Below, piece by piece: positions 1 through 10,951 of a stretch of DNA of 64,000 nt. The position numbers and the translations under genes were made by a program. The notes beneath the pieces are model-generated. The model did no database searches, had not been told where the DNA came from, and saw only the letters and a list, made by a program, of their open reading frames with translations. How positions within the stretch are numbered: position 1 is the first letter of the stretch; every line of letters begins with the position of its first letter. Source of the DNA: Zygnema cylindricum (lineage: Eukaryota; Streptophyta; Zygnematophyceae; Zygnematales; Zygnemataceae); assembly GCA_037447655.1 (NCBI GenBank), contig JBBHKE010000323.1, positions 443,484-507,483 of the forward strand. Direction: 5' to 3'.

Positions 1-530
1 TCCTACATCCTTTATATCAAGTTGATTCCTCAAATCTTTCTTTAACTTATTGATTTTTTTAATAGACTTACTAAACACTAGTAGATCATCAACATAGATA
101 ACAACAAAAATTACACCGTTCAAATCTTCAAACAAATAAATAGAATGGTCCGAACTAATTTGAATGTATCCAAGGTTAGTCAATAACCCATCCAGCTTGT
201 TGTTCCACTGACTCGGCGTCTGCTTAAGTCCATACAAAGACTTGATCAATTTGCACATCTTACTCTTTTGTCCATTCTCCACAAAACCTTCCGGTTGTGT
301 CATGAAGATTTCTTCTTCCAATTCTCCGTGAGAAACACTTGTTTTAATATTTATTGGTGAACCTCCATATTTTCCACTGCTGTCAGACTAAGGAGAGTTC
401 CGACCGAAAGAAATTTGACTACAAGAGGGAAGGTCTCTTTATAATCTATCTCCTCTTTCAATATGTAACCCTTTGCTACTAACCCAACTTTGTATTTTCA
501 ATTGAATTATCTCGCTTCAGTTTTAGCTTA
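1..530 (-). pseudogene. copia reverse transcriptase fragment (element C)
   Basis: On the minus strand the reading shows LIKSLYGLKQ around 215-260 and the catalytic YVDD box around 85-96 (VIYVDDLL), followed by the conserved stretch leading to KDVG at the window edge. These are the palm motifs of Ty1/copia reverse transcriptase, which copies element RNA into cDNA in the cytoplasmic particle. The YVDD residues are intact, but a frame break near 345 separates them from the upstream FAPVV motif. The 3' part of pol is cut off by the window start. Confidence 0.85.
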
Positions 531-535
531 AAAAC

Positions 536-949
536 TCATTTACACCTGATCAGTTTTCTATATGGAGGGCAATCCAAAAATTTCCATGTGTTAGCTTCCA
601 TCAAAGATGTCATGTCCTCATTACTAGCTGTCATCCATCTACTACTTTCATAATTATTAATGGCCTCAAAATAAGTTTGAGACTCATTCAGGTGTGACAA
701 CTTCGTCAATTTGCTGTTTCCCAGGTTTTTTTTAAGTCTTTTACTACTCTTTCCTCCCTCAAATTCAGTTGCTGGTAGATGACATCCTCGGATTCCTCTT
801 TCGATGCGCCTCGACTTCCCTATCCATGGAGACCGGTTCAATTGCTTTTCCTTCCCTGTTGTGTGACGTTGAAGGAAACTTTTCTTCCACTTCAGATTTT
901 CCTTTGTTTGTACTTGCATCGTCTTGATGAGTTGTCTCCCTCTGTACAT
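536..949 (-). pseudogene. copia integrase tail / RT linker (element C)
   Basis: This 137-codon frame holds the charged linker after integrase and the start of the RT domain. It includes KLSHLNESQTYFEAINNYES, then SRWMTA and EANTWKFLDCPPYRK. The same order occurs in element B (26580-26760: MSHPDEPQIYLEAIN, SRWITA, EANTWEKVNCPPDRKPIGCK). The frame opens into the RT at its left end after a break near 536. Confidence 0.8.
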
Positions 950-2332
950 CTTCTATTTCAAAATCATGATCATTTTCAAATCTAATTTATACAATTTTAT
1001 TGCATTTAAATGGATCTACAAATTTCCCTTCATCCATTACCACTAGATGTTTTACCAATATTATATTTTTCTTGTCAATATCATATACTCTATATTCTTT
1101 TACATCCTGATCATATCCTTTAAGGTATCCGGGTTTACCTTTTGCATCTAATTTCTATCTGGCTCTATCTGTATTCAAATTATAGACCTGATTTCTAAAC
1201 ACTTTCAGATGAGATACATCTAGTTTCTTTCCTGTCCATCTTTCACATGGTGTCTCATCTTAGACAGGTGAGATGAGGACCGTAATTTTGGGATAATTAG
1301 CAGATGAGGTACATCTGATTTTTTTCTTGTCAATCTTTCAAATGGTGTCTTATCCTTGACAGGTGAGATGAGGACCCTATTTTTAGGATAATTAGCACAA
1401 TTCATTGCTTTAGCACAAAACTGTCTTGTCTTCCTATTTTTTTTTCACTCAACATACTTGTAGCAATAGTGTCTCATCCTTCACAGCTGAGATGAGGACC
1501 CTATTTTTGGGATAATTAGTACACCATCTTTCAAATGGTATCTCATCCTTGATACCTGAGATGAGGACCCTATTTTTGGGATAATTAGCACAATTCATTG
1601 CTTCATCACAAAACTTTCTTGTCTGTTTTTTTTATTTTCACTCAACATACTTGTAGCAATTGTGTCTCATTCTTGACAGCTGAGATGAGGACTGTATTTT
1701 TGGGATAAATAGCACACCATCTTTCAAATAATATCTTATCCGTGACATATGAGATGAGGACCCTATTTTTGGGATAATAAGCAGTGTTTATTGCTTCAAC
1801 CCAAAAGTGTCTTCTTATTATTTTGTCAGTTTACATACTTGTAGCAATATCTCCTAAAGTTTGATTCAATCTTTTAACTGCTCTATTCTGTTCTGGGTTT
1901 TTAAAGACAGTTTTTTGATGTTGTATTCCATCATCTTTCAAAAACTCTTCAAACTGATAACAAGTGTACTCTCCTCTATTATCACTTGTTATTATTTTAA
2001 TAGGAGTTCGATAGAGCTTGTTACCACACGTTTTATATTTTTTGAAGTAACTTAAGGCTTCAATTTTTTACCTAAGAAAAGAGTCCCGAGAGTAATTAAA
2101 CCATTCATCTGTAAAAGTGAGCATATATCTTTTCCCTCCAGCGATGGGACGGTAGTTGGAGCCCATATGTTAGTGTGAACTAGATCTAACACCTTTTCTC
2201 CTCTAAACGTTGCAACTTTGGGGAAGGGCAACTTGTGAGCTTTCCTTTGTGCATACCCACTATAGTCATCAAAAATCTCATCATCTTCAAACTCAATCCT
2301 TTCTACCATTCCTTTCTTGTTTTATTTATACA
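950..2332 (-). pseudogene. copia integrase core and pre-integrase (element C), internally expanded
   Basis: The minus strand carries the integrase region. Around 2052-2309 it reads FEDDEIFDDYSGYAQRKAHK and DLVHTNIW, matching the end of GAG-pre-integrase and the first catalytic segment (HTD in element B; here HTN, so the aspartate is lost). Around 1850-2000 a segment for the PEQNGVAER region is recognisable by alignment with element A. The part from 1222 to 1800 is blown up by repeats. No intact DDE triad remains. Confidence 0.8.
1222..1800. repeat. internal repeat expansion within integrase pseudogene
   Basis: A core of about 65 bp (CTTTCAAATGGTGTCTCATC, a short spacer, then GAGATGAGGACCCTATTTTT and GGATAATTAGCA) recurs about six times with alternating longer spacers that contain ACTCAACATACTTGTAGCAA. 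It corresponds to the integrase segment around NRVLTSANKEETPYERW in element B, so it is a local multiplication of coding sequence after the element died. Confidence 0.85.
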
Positions 2333-2636
2333 AGCATTCAAAACTCATTTGTTTTCATTGTTTAACACAATTTGAAACATGCCTTGACTTCCTTTTTCAG
2401 GTATAAAACATACCTCATTCACACCTTTTCTAGTTTTTGTCTCAAATTCTTCGTCATCTAACATAGATGTAGATATCAAATTTTTGTTTAACTAAGGAAT
2501 ACACAAAAATATCTTCAAGGTCAATATGGGTACATTTCTATCCAGTAGAACCTTAAGGCATTCGATCCCACAAAACTAGTGGTGATTATTCTTCCTTCCC
2601 CATACTCTATCTCTACGAATGGAATAATTCTCAGTT

Positions 2637-2936
2637 TTAAAAACCATTTTCTATCTCTACACATAAGCATCGACTTTTCGAGTCAATGATCCACCCATCC
2701 TGGCGTGTTTTTTTTATACCTCCAAAGTGACACTTTTGCCTTCTTGGAATTTCTATCTCCATGTCTTTTCTTTTCAGTTTCTCATCAAGGAAAAGCTCCT
2801 CAAACTCTTCATCGAGTGTCTCCTTTTCGTCTCCACCCACTTGTGTTGCCACAAGTGTTTTTTTTTTCCCTTTTTGGATGGAATTCACCTGTCCATCTTT
2901 CATTCGAGGCTTCGTCAATCTGATGCAATCTGTCAT
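2637..2936 (-). pseudogene. copia zinc-knuckle tail and protease fragment (element C)
   Basis: The 99-codon frame begins MTDCIRL, equivalent to YMADCVKI at the end of the zinc knuckle in element B. It continues with an acidic stretch (DEEFEELFLDEK) and reaches RQDGWIIDSKSR, the position of the aspartic protease motif DGWIIDSG. The glycine of the D-S-G triplet is lysine here, so the protease site is dead. Upstream (2940-3060) the knuckle segment is duplicated in tandem with a 57-bp period. Confidence 0.85.
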
Positions 2937-3307
2937 GTAAAAGCCCGTGTATCTTTCAAAAAAAACATACTCTTTTTGTGGGACCTTACCCTGCTATGCA
3001 AAAGCCCGGGTTTCTTGCAAAAATAACATACTTCTTTTGGGGGACCTTTTTCGTTCCCTCCGATTGTCCTCTTTTTCCCCCTGTATCAAAAGGCTTGTAA
3101 GGTTTCCTTCCATCTCGGTTCTTCCAATCTGTCCTTGCAGCAAGTGCTTGAATACTAAGATTTCATCGAGAGAGATCTATAGTATTCTCTCGAAAAAAGA
3201 TCATCTCAACAACTGAATTCCAAATCCATCAATTGTTAGGTAACTCATAAACCCTGTTAACAATATTTTAATACTCAGCAAGAATTTTCATGATAAGAGT
3301 ATTTACT

Positions 3308-3595
3308 TTATGTTTTTCTGTCTACTTTATGTTTTTCTGTCTCTACCTTTCCTGCACTCTCAAACTCATCATAAAGTCCAACAATATCATTACCAAAATC
3401 TAGCATGCTACCACCTTTACAAACATAGGTTTGTAGTTTCTGGTGTGCTAGCAGTTTTTGGTGTGCTAGCTGTTGTTTTGAAAAATCTAGCATGCTACCA
3501 CCTTTATAAACATAGGTTTGTAGTTTCTGGTGTGCTAGCAGTTTTTGGTGTACTAGCTGTTGTTTTTGAATAGTTCCACTCTGATACTGGCTCAT
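3308..3595 (-). pseudogene. copia gag middle fragment with tandem duplication (element C)
   Basis: The frame contains two copies of about 31 residues, each running QQLxHQKLLAHQKLQTYV to KGGSMLDF, followed by GNDIVGLYDEFESAGK. Element B has this once (QQQLAENKIAAYTYKGGSM, CNDLGALFGELESAG), which identifies it as the capsid part of gag. The duplication of 93 bp keeps the frame. Confidence 0.85.
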
Positions 3596-3604
3596 TAGAG
3601 ACTC

Positions 3605-4298
3605 CTAGACTTTTGCAGACTTGTTTAGATTGAGAAGGGGAAGAGCAATTTCAGACTTAGTAAGATTGAGAAGCGGAAAGGCAATTGCCAGACTTAAATA
3701 GATTGAGAAGGGGAAAAGTAATTGCTTTAGTGAGATTCCTAAAAATGACAAGTTTGGCCGCCTCATTTTTGTAGTGTCAAACCTTTTGGTCTTAAACCTT
3801 GTGTTTTTTGTATAGTTGGTGTCATTACCTCTAGTTGTGGGTGCTCCATTTGCCATTGGTATGGCTTTCTCCATCCTTTTCTCTCCATCTATGGTTGCTC
3901 TATTTAGCACAAGCATGGCTTTCACCTTCCCTTTCTCTCCATCGATGATGTTGGTTTGTCCATGGTGCTAAGTTGTGGCTGTTCCATTTGCCACAGGTAT
4001 GGCTTTCTCCTTTCCTTTCACTCCATCTATGATCATGGTTTCTCCATCTTCTTTAGCTTGTTTAGAGGTTCTATACACTCCTTTGCCCAGTCTTAACGCT
4101 CTTAGAAATCAAGGTCCTCCAAAACCTGGTGGGGTTCTAATGCTCAGTGTAGGAAACCTCACATACCCGGATACTATCCCCCAAAGGTGCTTTTCAATTA
4201 AAGCACCTCTTATCATAGTTTCCCAATAAATAAAGACTTTTCCCAAGAAATTAGAACCCTAGAGGGTGGGCCCATAACCTAAAATTTGGTGGCTCCAT
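3605..4298 (-). pseudogene. copia gag N-terminus, degenerate (element C)
   Basis: The minus-strand start is ATGGAGCCACCAAATTTTA at 4298, inside the LTR, and is followed directly by the primer site that encodes the conserved gag start. From 4060 to 3790 three diverged copies of about 75-80 bp encode variants of IDGEKGKxKAMxV, an expansion of the acidic/basic linker seen once in element B (MEGEKGGVATQV). Several frame breaks are present. Confidence 0.7.
4266..4279 (-). other. primer binding site (half-tRNA, initiator Met)
   Basis: The plus strand reads GTGGGCCCATAACC next to the LTR end. On the element strand this is GGTTATGGGCCCAC, complementary to the anticodon arm of plant-type initiator tRNA-Met (GUGGGCCCAUAACC). 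A second copy is at 10919-10932. Confidence 0.8.
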
Positions 4299-4589
4299 AG
4301 CCTTCTATAATACATAACTTAACCTAACTCAACCTTAGCCTCTAGGATAGGACGAACACACTTTGGTTTGACCAATAATAGCAACCATCTAGGCAAGTAA
4401 TATATCTTACCGACTTCACCCCCGTAAATGTATGACTCCCTTGAGTTCGCCGCACAAAAAATCACTGAAAACGCTCAACCGAGCAGAATATGATGTTATG
4501 GCTATTTAAAGTCAACCTTTTTATACACCCGAGGAGAATGTTATGATTGCCTTTATATATAGATGCTCTTTGAGAGAGTGGGACTAGAA

Positions 4590-4712
4590 AAACTTCCTAA
4601 GTTCTTAAATCCTACTCACAACCCCTATGTAATAAACTAACCACCAATGGACTAGAAAACTTCCTAAGTTTTTAAATCCTACTCACAACCCCAATGTAGT
4701 AAACTAACTACC
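4590..4712. repeat. 62-bp tandem repeat, two copies plus one distant copy
   Basis: ACTAGAAAAACTTCCTAAGT, then AAATCCTACTCACAACCCC and TAAACTAACNACCAAT, occur twice in a row here and once more at 5543-5608. The same set recurs in copy 2 of the duplication. Confidence 0.8.
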
Positions 4713-5264
4713 AATAACAGAGACTACAAACTCTTGTTCAAAAACCATCGGTGCAGGTGGAGGAGCAACACTAGTAGTAGAAGCAGACATAATACACTCT
4801 TAGAAGCTATCAAGAATCTTACCAAACACCTGTTTACAAGTGCTCACCAAATCTTATACAAGCATCCAAACTTCACAAAGCTCTATGAGACTGTAGAGCA
4901 GCATAAAGACTGACAACTCCCAAAGTTTAAGTACAATTGACTCTACAACACTCAAGATATAATACTCGAAAGTTTCCCAAAAATTGTCAGCAGTTTTACT
5001 ACTTGGAAGTCTGGATACATTTTGTGTTCTAAGTCCTAAGTCTTACACTTTGTTGTACCGACAATGCCAGTGTACCTGAGAAGTACGTCAAACTGCGAAG
5101 CTTACACTAATCTGTCAAGCTACCACAGAGCTACCATTAAGCTACCACTGAGCTAACTAGATTCGTATCTATCGTAGCTACTCTATACAATACTGCATCA
5201 TTTAGAATATCCGCAACTGCGTTGTCCATACAGAACATATCAAATGTAATCGCATTTGCGTTAT

Positions 5265-5400
5265 TATACCTTAGTCCAGCTGCGTTGTTGTGACAGCCTT
5301 GTTGCAGACGCAGCTACGTTGCTGCATCGCAGTTGCGTTGCTACATCGCAGCTGCGCTGTTGCATCGCAGTTGCGTTGTTGCATCGCAACTGCGTTATCC
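5265..5400. repeat. 18-bp minisatellite (GCATCGCAGTTGCGTTGT)
   Basis: Four to five imperfect units of TTGCATCGCAGTTGCGTTG follow each other. The second copy is at 11918-12053. Confidence 0.8.
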
Positions 5401-5987
5401 CACCTAATGTGTGACATACGTATGTGGGTGTAAGTGCCACTCCAAAATACGTGTAATATGCTTTAAGTGACAACAAGTGTCCTTGAAGATCCATGTTCTG
5501 TTCATCACACTAATTTACTGAGGATTAAAGCTTTCCAAAATCAACACAAACTTCCTATGTTCTTTAAACCTACTCACAACCCCAATGTAGTAAACTAACT
5601 ACCAATAACAATATTGTAACGTACAATTTTTACAGTGGAAGGTACATTTGCTGTGGTACGTTATGTATGCCTCCTTTATGACACTTGAGGACGATGTATT
5701 TTACATGTTTGACCCCATGTTTTTGTCTCATCTTCCTCCACCACTCTCTAGCGACCTCCCACGTGTGAATTTATCACCTTTTCGGCATAAGCAGCCAAAA
5801 GAGCCATTTTGGTATGTCGGCGTCCACGTGGACCGTCAACTCGTAATATTCCATTCGTTATAGTCCGTTTGATTATGAAGATGCGTAAATGTTCTTTGTG
5901 GCCGTTTGTATTTTGCAGCCATCGTAATTTTCCCATACCGTGTTCACCATTTTGTAAGTTCGCTGTTAAATGAAAATATAACCGTGT

Positions 5988-6060
5988 TGTTGAAAAGAGT
6001 TACTAAATAGTTCACTTCACTATTTTAGGTTTGCTTTAAAGAAAATTGGAAATCGGACAA
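5988..6060 (+). repeat. fragment of copia LTR start (family B type)
   Basis: TGTTGTTGAAAAGAGTTACT, then AAATAGTTCACTTCACTATT and TTAGGTTTGCTTTAAAGAAA match the first 65 bp of the LTR at 28194. No further LTR sequence follows, so this is a short remnant. Confidence 0.65.
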
Positions 6061-6130
6061 GTGTGTACGGAAAAAAAATGTTTTAAGTGGCGAAAAATTA
6101 TTATTACTAATAGCGATACATGGTGTAGTA
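6060..6130 (+). repeat. right end of a K-family TIR element
   Basis: GTGTGTACGGAAAAAAAATG, then TGGCGAAAAA and ACTAATAGCGATACATGGTG TA match the right ends at 7107-7178 and 61655-61724. The left end was not found. Confidence 0.55.
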
Positions 6131-6196
6131 CAGTACTATAGGGATTCACGATGTACCTCACTTTTTCCCTGATGCATACTCACCTCCCAAAAACTA

Positions 6197-6645
6197 AGGG
6201 TAGAATTCCTTCTGACGAAAAGTGGGGTCATGTGCCCACAGGCCATTTGCCGCCTGCCACGCTGGATGCAGGGTGAGCCGAAAATATTCTCGCATGCTCC
6301 GTCTGACATCCAACGACATTCAAAGTTTGCCGCGACCTTCAAATTTTGCCGCGTCTTTTTGCCATTCCTTTTCAAATTTTTAATTTCCATTTTCAAAATC
6401 AAAATTTGGCCGCAAAAATTTATGTACGAATCATTAACTACCTCCGGTTGTGCAGATATTTTGTTCTGGCTTTCCTTTTGTATATTATTTTAAGATTTTA
6501 TGAATCTGGAACCTAACCTATGTGGCGCCAATCATAATTGAGGAAGGTTTGTTACAGGCCCGAAAAAATGGAGTGGACTTCCAATAAACGCTGTCAGAAG
6601 ACTTGTCCGTACATTTATTGATACCTCCTAATGGAATTCTACCCT
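6197..6645. mobile_element. 449-bp TIR element (family O), non-coding
   Basis: Perfect terminal inverted repeats AGGGTAGAATTCC / GGAATTCTACCCT are flanked by TA on both sides (6195-6196 and 6646-6647). No transposase is encoded, so it is MITE-like with a TA target, as in Tc1/mariner relatives. The duplicated copy is at 12850-13298. Confidence 0.6.
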
Positions 6646-7106
6646 TAAGGGTGGCCTTCCATTAGGCGCTTCAGTAATTGTACGGAAAATTTTAGTGAAG
6701 GGCGTGCCTTCAAAAGGTCGCGTCAATAAACCACTTTTTATTTGCGTGGCTCATTGTGGTTGGTAGCACGTAGGTTAATATTCGATGCTTAAAATCTCAA
6801 ATGAATCTTCGAATGCAATGTTTGAACGCAATATCTGTACCAACGGAGATAATATATGTACCGGCGGAGGTAATTAACGACTCGTACAGAGGGCATTAAA
6901 TGTACTACCCAAAATTTCAATGTACTACCCAAAATTTCAGAATGGAATGACAAAAAGGCGGCGGCAAACTTTGATGGTGGGAGCGTGGCGGGGTAATTTC
7001 GGAGATTCGCAGCCACCCTGGCGAAAGTCACATGGCCATTGCGACGTGTAAGCCCAGAAGGTGAGAATTTTAAATTTCACTCAAAAGCGTCAGATTCACA
7101 ATCCGA

Positions 7107-7178
7107 CAAGTGTGTACGGAGAAAAGATGTTTTAAGAGACGAAAAAAACATTAACACTAATAGCGATACACGGTGTAG
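7107..7178 (+). repeat. right end of a K-family TIR element
   Basis: GTGTGTACGGAGAAAAGATG and ACACTAATAGCGATACACGG TGTA are shared with 6060-6130 and 61655-61724. No matching left end was seen. Confidence 0.55.
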
Positions 7179-7663
7179 TGTTATTAATACTATATCGACG
7201 CTCGCTACCAGACCAGCAAAAATCATCTCGATATATTATGGTCGGAGGTGAGTTTCCGTACATCTTTAACATATGAACAATGTACAAACCAACCACAATG
7301 AGCCAACGAAGGTGAAAGGTTGTTAACTAACCCGATGCAATGGAGGATTTTTGCCAACGGAGGATTTCGCAAGACTAGATGATTTTGCAAGATGTCACGG
7401 CCAGTAAACGTATCCGTACGTTTATTTGGACCGAATAATGGATTTAGGGCGTTAAGCAACGATTTCGTTTTTGCGCTTCGGGACACTAAAATCGCTATTA
7501 CATGCGGACATACTCTAATTTTGTAGTATCGGTTCACATCAATCATTTCGTGGTTTAGTACAGTTCATCGTACTTTTGGCTGTCGCGTCACTACGTGGAA
7601 CCGTGCTTCAAGCACACAAACGATACAACCTACTGTTTCAGCCAACGTCTATTTAGTATTTAC

Positions 7664-7712
7664 TACACCGTGTATCGCTATTAGGGTTGACACTAATAGC
7701 AATTTAAGGTGT
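7664..7712. mobile_element. 49-bp TIR-to-TIR remnant of family K
   Basis: TACACCGTGTATCGCTATTA is followed almost at once by its inverted partner ACTAATAGCAATTTAAGGTG T. The element thus consists of little more than its two ends. The duplicated copy is at 14317-14365. Confidence 0.55.
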
Positions 7713-7862
7713 TTTTAAAAGTGTCGAGTTTTGGTAGCGGCACACACTATTTCGATCCATCCGTTTGCAGGTATTAAGCTTCGGTATTGGATTAGGGAGG
7801 CACGCCACAGGTCGCAAAAGTCAAAATTTTACATAACCGAAACCAACCGTTTTTGTTTTTCA

Positions 7863-8550
7863 AAATCAGAGTAACTGACGCCCGACCAGGTAATGTCTAT
7901 TGTTCTACAAACACCGTTGCGAAGGAGGACCAGCAGTAGTAGTTGAAGTAGACATGGAAAACATCAGAAACTATCAAGCACCTACTCAACAACCAACTTT
8001 CATCTTACACAAAATAAGACTCAAAAGGCCAATATGCCTCAAATTTGCCACAGTGATACGTAACAAAGTAAAGTGACAATTCTTAAAATTGCAGCCCAAA
8101 TGATCCAGTAAACCATAAGATATGACGCCTGGAAGTTTTCCAAAAAATGCCCTTAAAGTATCATAATCCCAAAATTGGATGAATCAAAATTGGCTGTGTC
8201 ATAAACTATATACTCACAGTGATTATCTACCGGTCACACTAATTCGGGTGACCGTACTATAGTACTATCTTGACTTAAGACAAAGTGTCCTACCTGTACA
8301 TCACTATACCGTAAGTACTTCCAAAACCCTTATTACTACCTACCGCAAAATGAACAATGAAACACTAAATTCAAATGCACTAAATGCCAACCATTTGTTT
8401 TCCACATATTTACAAATAGCTTCCGTACACTTAATGTTGCAGATTGCTTAGTCGGCATTAATTGCAAAAGTCCACATAAATGTTGATTTCGTGGTACGAA
8501 CTGTTGAAATTTATGTATTTTTTAGGTCTGTATTTGAAAAATAAATAGAG
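7863..8550. other. unassigned segment, no gene recognised
   Basis: A short readable stretch (GGPAVVVEVDMENI, QAPTQQPTF, HKIRLKRPICLKFA) occurs here and in the diverged copy at 14516-14706. A more distant relative is at 4735-5000. Stops follow soon after. I do not recognise the family; it may be an old gag or LTR leader. Confidence 0.4.
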
Positions 8551-8987
<437 letters not shown>

Positions 8988-9289
8988 CATTCAAAACTCA
9001 TTTGTTTTCATTGTTTAACACAATTTGAAACATGCCTTGACTTCCTTTTTCAGGTATAAAACATACCTCATTCACACCTTTTCTAGTTTTTGTCTCAAAT
9101 TCTTCGTCATCTAACATAGATGTAGATATCAAATTTTTGTTTAACTAAGGAATACACAAAAATATCTTCAAGGTCAATATGGGTACATTTCTATCCAGTA
9201 GAACCTTAAGGCATTCGATCCCACAAAACTAGTGGTGATTATTCTTCCTTCCCCATACTCTATCTCTACGAATGGAATAATTCTCAGTT

Positions 9290-9589
9290 TTAAAAACCAT
9301 TTTCTATCTCTACACATAAGCATCGACTTTTCGAGTCAATGATCCACCCATCCTGGCGTGTTTTTTTTATACCTCCAAAGTGACACTTTTGCCTTCTTGG
9401 AATTTCTATCTCCATGTCTTTTCTTTTCAGTTTCTCATCAAGGAAAAGCTCCTCAAACTCTTCATCGAGTGTCTCCTTTTCGTCTCCACCCACTTGTGTT
9501 GCCACAAGTGTTTTTTTTTTCCCTTTTTGGATGGAATTCACCTGTCCATCTTTCATTCGAGGCTTCGTCAATCTGATGCAATCTGTCAT
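9290..9589 (-). pseudogene. copia zinc-knuckle/protease fragment, duplicate
   Basis: Identical to 2637-2936, including the lost glycine in the protease motif (DSK). It carries no information beyond the duplication. Confidence 0.85.
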
Positions 9590-9960
9590 GTAAAAGCCCG
9601 TGTATCTTTCAAAAAAAACATACTCTTTTTGTGGGACCTTACCCTGCTATGCAAAAGCCCGGGTTTCTTGCAAAAATAACATACTTCTTTTGGGGGACCT
9701 TTTTCGTTCCCTCCGATTGTCCTCTTTTTCCCCCTGTATCAAAAGGCTTGTAAGGTTTCCTTCCATCTCGGTTCTTCCAATCTGTCCTTGCAGCAAGTGC
9801 TTGAATACTAAGATTTCATCGAGAGAGATCTATAGTATTCTCTCGAAAAAAGATCATCTCAACAACTGAATTCCAAATCCATCAATTGTTAGGTAACTCA
9901 TAAACCCTGTTAACAATATTTTAATACTCAGCAAGAATTTTCATGATAAGAGTATTTACT

Positions 9961-10951
9961 TTATGTTTTTCTGTCTACTTTATGTTTTTCTGTCTCTACC
10001 TTTCCTGCACTCTCAAACTCATCATAAAGTCCAACAATATCATTACCAAAATCTAGCATGCTACCACCTTTACAAACATAGGTTTGTAGTTTCTGGTGTG
10101 CTAGCAGTTTTTGGTGTGCTAGCTGTTGTTTTGAAAAATCTAGCATGCTACCACCTTTATAAACATAGGTTTGTAGTTTCTGGTGTGCTAGCAGTTTTTG
10201 GTGTACTAGCTGTTGTTTTTGAATAGTTCCACTCTGATACTGGCTCATTAGAGACTCCTAGACTTTTGCAGACTTGTTTAGATTGAGAAGGGGAAGAGCA
10301 ATTTCAGACTTAGTAAGATTGAGAAGCGGAAAGGCAATTGCCAGACTTAAATAGATTGAGAAGGGGAAAAGTAATTGCTTTAGTGAGATTCCTAAAAATG
10401 ACAAGTTTGGCCGCCTCATTTTTGTAGTGTCAAACCTTTTGGTCTTAAACCTTGTGTTTTTTGTATAGTTGGTGTCATTACCTCTAGTTGTGGGTGCTCC
10501 ATTTGCCATTGGTATGGCTTTCTCCATCCTTTTCTCTCCATCTATGGTTGCTCTATTTAGCACAAGCATGGCTTTCACCTTCCCTTTCTCTCCATCGATG
10601 ATGTTGGTTTGTCCATGGTGCTAAGTTGTGGCTGTTCCATTTGCCACAGGTATGGCTTTCTCCTTTCCTTTCACTCCATCTATGATCATGGTTTCTCCAT
10701 CTTCTTTAGCTTGTTTAGAGGTTCTATACACTCCTTTGCCCAGTCTTAACGCTCTTAGAAATCAAGGTCCTCCAAAACCTGGTGGGGTTCTAATGCTCAG
10801 TGTAGGAAACCTCACATACCCGGATACTATCCCCCAAAGGTGCTTTTCAATTAAAGCACCTCTTATCATAGTTTCCCAATAAATAAAGACTTTTCCCAAG
10901 AAATTAGAACCCTAGAGGGTGGGCCCATAACCTAAAATTTGGTGGCTCCAT
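9961..10951 (-). pseudogene. copia gag fragments, duplicate
   Basis: Identical to the gag pieces at 3308-4298, with the same internal 93-bp duplication and the same start codon inside the LTR (10951). Confidence 0.85.

Larger units (their letters stand above)
1..4279 (-). mobile_element. Ty1/copia element C, decayed gag-pol internal region (3' part outside window)
   Basis: Reading the minus strand from 4298 leftwards gives gag, zinc knuckle, protease, GAG-pre-integrase, integrase and reverse transcriptase in the Ty1/copia order. RNase H and the 3' LTR lie beyond base 1. Every domain aligns by eye with the better preserved element B at 23753-28213. The frame is broken many times and several parts are internally duplicated, so the copy is dead. 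Confidence 0.9.
4280..5500 (-). repeat. LTR of copia element C (right end uncertain)
   Basis: The LTR starts directly at the primer site. Its first 250 bp parallel the LTR ends of families A and B, including three small hairpins (4415-4428, 4434-4447, 4473-4484) and the gag ATG at 4298. The terminal CA of the element strand has become TA. I could not place the other end of the LTR because no second LTR copy is in the window. Confidence 0.6.
2333..8230. repeat. segmental duplication, copy 1
   Basis: This block is repeated at offset +6653 (copy 2 from 8986). Up to about 7865 I see only about ten differences, roughly 99.8 percent identity. From about 7870 to 8230 the two copies differ at about 27 of 365 bases. 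The left boundary is sharp (AGCATTCAAAACTC at 2333 and 8986). Confidence 0.95.

Noticed and set aside
5265-5400. CRISPR-like short repeats
   Set aside because: The units adjoin without unique spacers, and the setting is eukaryotic transposon DNA. It is a minisatellite.
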